Of a stretch of 7,605 bases of DNA, positions 6,572-7,605 are shown piece by piece. Below the pieces are notes generated by a model, which was given only the letters and a program-made list of their open reading frames with translations, was not told the DNA's origin and ran no database searches. Numbering within the stretch: the stretch's first letter is position 1; each line of letters opens with the position of its first letter. Made by a program: the position numbers and the translations under genes. The DNA is from Rikenellaceae bacterium (lineage in GTDB: Bacteria; Bacteroidota; Bacteroidia; Bacteroidales; UBA932): positions 1 to 7,605 of the forward strand of contig CAAGFN010000139.1 of assembly GCA_900769145.1 (NCBI GenBank), written 5' to 3'.

Positions 6572-6579
6572 CAAATATA
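6572..6579 (-). promoter_or_regulatory. Possible internal promoter -7 element before fabK
   Basis: TATATTTG on the - strand (6579-6572) matches TAnnTTTG exactly, about 26 bases upstream of the fabK ATG in the 41-base fabH-fabK gap. A -33 element would fall inside the fabH 3' end, where only TGTG (one mismatch from TTTG) lies at a suitable distance. It overlaps the 10-bp palindrome ATTTGCAAAT (6567-6576). In such A/T-rich sequence the match could be chance. Confidence 0.3.
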
Positions 6580-6587
6580 CAAATTAT

Positions 6588-7535
6588 TTACCATTCGAGC
6601 ACAGCGGCGGCGGACAGGAGCCCGGCCCCAAATGCGCTGAATACCAGGATGTCACCTGGCTTGAACAGGCCCTTCCTGTTGCACTCGTCCAGGAGGATGG
6701 CGCAGGATGCAGAAGAGGAATTGCCGTGGTCGGATATGTTTACAGGGAACTTGTCGTCCGGCTCGTCCAGATATTTCTTGATTGCGTCAATGATGCGGAG
6801 ATTGGCCTGATGGACCATATAGTAGCTTACGTCCGACTTGTCCATCCCGATTTCATTGAGAAGAGCCTCCACCTCTGTCGTGGATGCCCCTACAGCAAAC
6901 TTGAATACCTCCCGGCCCCTCATCTGCAGCGGAACGTCCTCTTCCTTCTTGGTGATGTAGGGGGTAGGCATAAGAGTTCTTTTCTGCCATATTTTGCCTG
7001 AGTCCGGCTGGGAATGCAACCTTATACCCTTGAGATTGTCACCCTGTGTGAAAACCGCTGCTCCGGCTCCGTCCCCGAAGAGAACGCAGGTGGACCTGTC
7101 AGACCAATCCGTCATCCTGGTCGGTTCCTCAGCGCTGACAATCAGCACGTTTTTCACTTTTCCGGCGAGGAAGTGGGTCTCCGCGATTTCCATCGCATAG
7201 ATGAATCCGGGACAGGCGCAGTTGATGTCAAGGCATGGGCAGGCCAGCCCGATTTTTTCCGCAATAAGGCAGCTCAGGCTTGGAGTGATGTATTCATTGA
7301 CTACGTTTGAACAGATGAAGTAGTCGATGTCTCCAGGTTTGAGCCCTGCCATTTCCAATGCATTGAGGCAGGCTCTGGCCCCGAGGTCCTCCACCTTCTC
7401 GTCAGTGATTACGTGACGGCTCCGGATGCCGGTTCTTGGGACAATCCACTCATCGGAAGTGTCCAGGAATTCGGAAAGCATCGCATTTGTCACGACCTTT
7501 TCCGGTATTGCGCTACCTGTTCCTATCAGTCTCAT
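6588..7535 (-). CDS. fabH: Beta-ketoacyl-ACP synthase III (FabH)
   Basis: Initiating condensing enzyme: joins an acyl-CoA primer to malonyl-ACP to start fatty acid synthesis. The 315-residue product starts MRLIGTGSAIPEK, which aligns with the family N terminus, so the ATG at 7535 is the sensible start. Motifs: DEWIVPRTGIRSRH (28-41), active-site DINCACPGF with nucleophile Cys108, FGDGAGAAVF (153-162), catalytic His242 in VHQANLRI, and Asn272 in DHGNSSSAS, giving the Cys-His-Asn triad. C-terminal SAFGAGLLSAA is typical. A second Cys (106) sits two residues before the nucleophile, and Pro109 replaces the usual Ala. The context with fabK, fabF and fabZ supports a fatty acid role over a secondary-metabolite KAS III. 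Bacteroidota make many branched-chain fatty acids, so the primer may be a branched acyl-CoA; that is inference. Confidence 0.96.
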   Translation of the reverse strand: MRLIGTGSAIPEKVVTNAMLSEFLDTSDEWIVPRTGIRSRHVITDEKVEDLGARACLNALEMAGLKPGDIDYFICSNVVNEYITPSLSCLIAEKIGLACPCLDINCACPGFIYAMEIAETHFLAGKVKNVLIVSAEEPTRMTDWSDRSTCVLFGDGAGAAVFTQGDNLKGIRLHSQPDSGKIWQKRTLMPTPYITKKEEDVPLQMRGREVFKFAVGASTTEVEALLNEIGMDKSDVSYYMVHQANLRIIDAIKKYLDEPDDKFPVNISDHGNSSSASCAILLDECNRKGLFKPGDILVFSAFGAGLLSAAAVLEW

Positions 7536-7583
7536 TAAAAATCAAGATTAATATTTTCTTCGCTTTTTTGTGTAATTTTGTCG

Positions 7584-7591
7584 CAAATATT
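7584..7591 (-). promoter_or_regulatory. Possible -7 element of the fab operon promoter
   Basis: AATATTTG on the - strand (7591-7584) differs from TAnnTTTG only at the first base and would start transcription about 40 bases before the fabH ATG. The matching -33 element would lie beyond the right edge, so this cannot be tested here. The rest of 7536-7605 is A/T-rich and holds no gene I can see. Confidence 0.25.
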
Positions 7592-7605
7592 CCTTAAATT
7601 CCTAT

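Noticed and set aside
1..7605. CRISPR array, tRNA, rRNA, insertion sequence or attachment site
   Set aside because: No repeated spacer structure, RNA gene, transposase or flanking direct repeats seen; almost all bases are in well-identified housekeeping genes.

Overview
The window looks like a chromosomal piece of a Bacteroidota (probably Bacteroidales) genome with moderate G+C. The evidence is the RmlB variant with the insert-bearing form I associate with Bacteroidales, an N-terminal-rubredoxin ('reverse') rubrerythrin of the Bacteroides type, A/T-rich leaders without clear Shine-Dalgarno sequences, and several matches to the Bacteroidota promoter -7 consensus TAnnTTTG. I cannot name a genus.

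Layout: two convergent blocks meet near position 3150. The left block is on the + strand. It holds the 3' end of purC (SAICAR synthetase, purine synthesis), then 11 bases later rfbA, rfbC and rfbB, tightly coupled by an ATGA overlap and a 2-base gap. These three make dTDP-4-dehydro-L-rhamnose from glucose-1-phosphate. The last enzyme, RfbD (reductase), is not in the window, although the genes are otherwise packed as an operon.

The right block is on the - strand, read from the right edge leftwards: fabH, fabK, fabF, fabZ, then a reverse rubrerythrin (rbr). The four fab genes cover initiation (FabH), elongation condensation (FabF), dehydration (FabZ) and enoyl reduction (FabK, FMN type). The ketoreductase FabG, malonyl transferase FabD and acyl carrier protein would have to come from elsewhere. 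The rubrerythrin, a peroxide-reducing diiron protein, appears to be its own unit: an 11-bp perfect inverted repeat just upstream resembles the fab terminator and also overlaps a promoter-like sequence for rbr.

Between the converging blocks (3105-3186) lie two hairpins with T-runs, one oriented for each strand. No gap exceeds about 82 bases, and I see no mobile element, CRISPR array, tRNA or rRNA. All genes belong to well-known families. I found no convincing undescribed system; the points of interest are gene content (missing rfbD, minimal FabK-type fab cluster, stand-alone FabZ) and the structure of the fabZ-rbr intergenic region.
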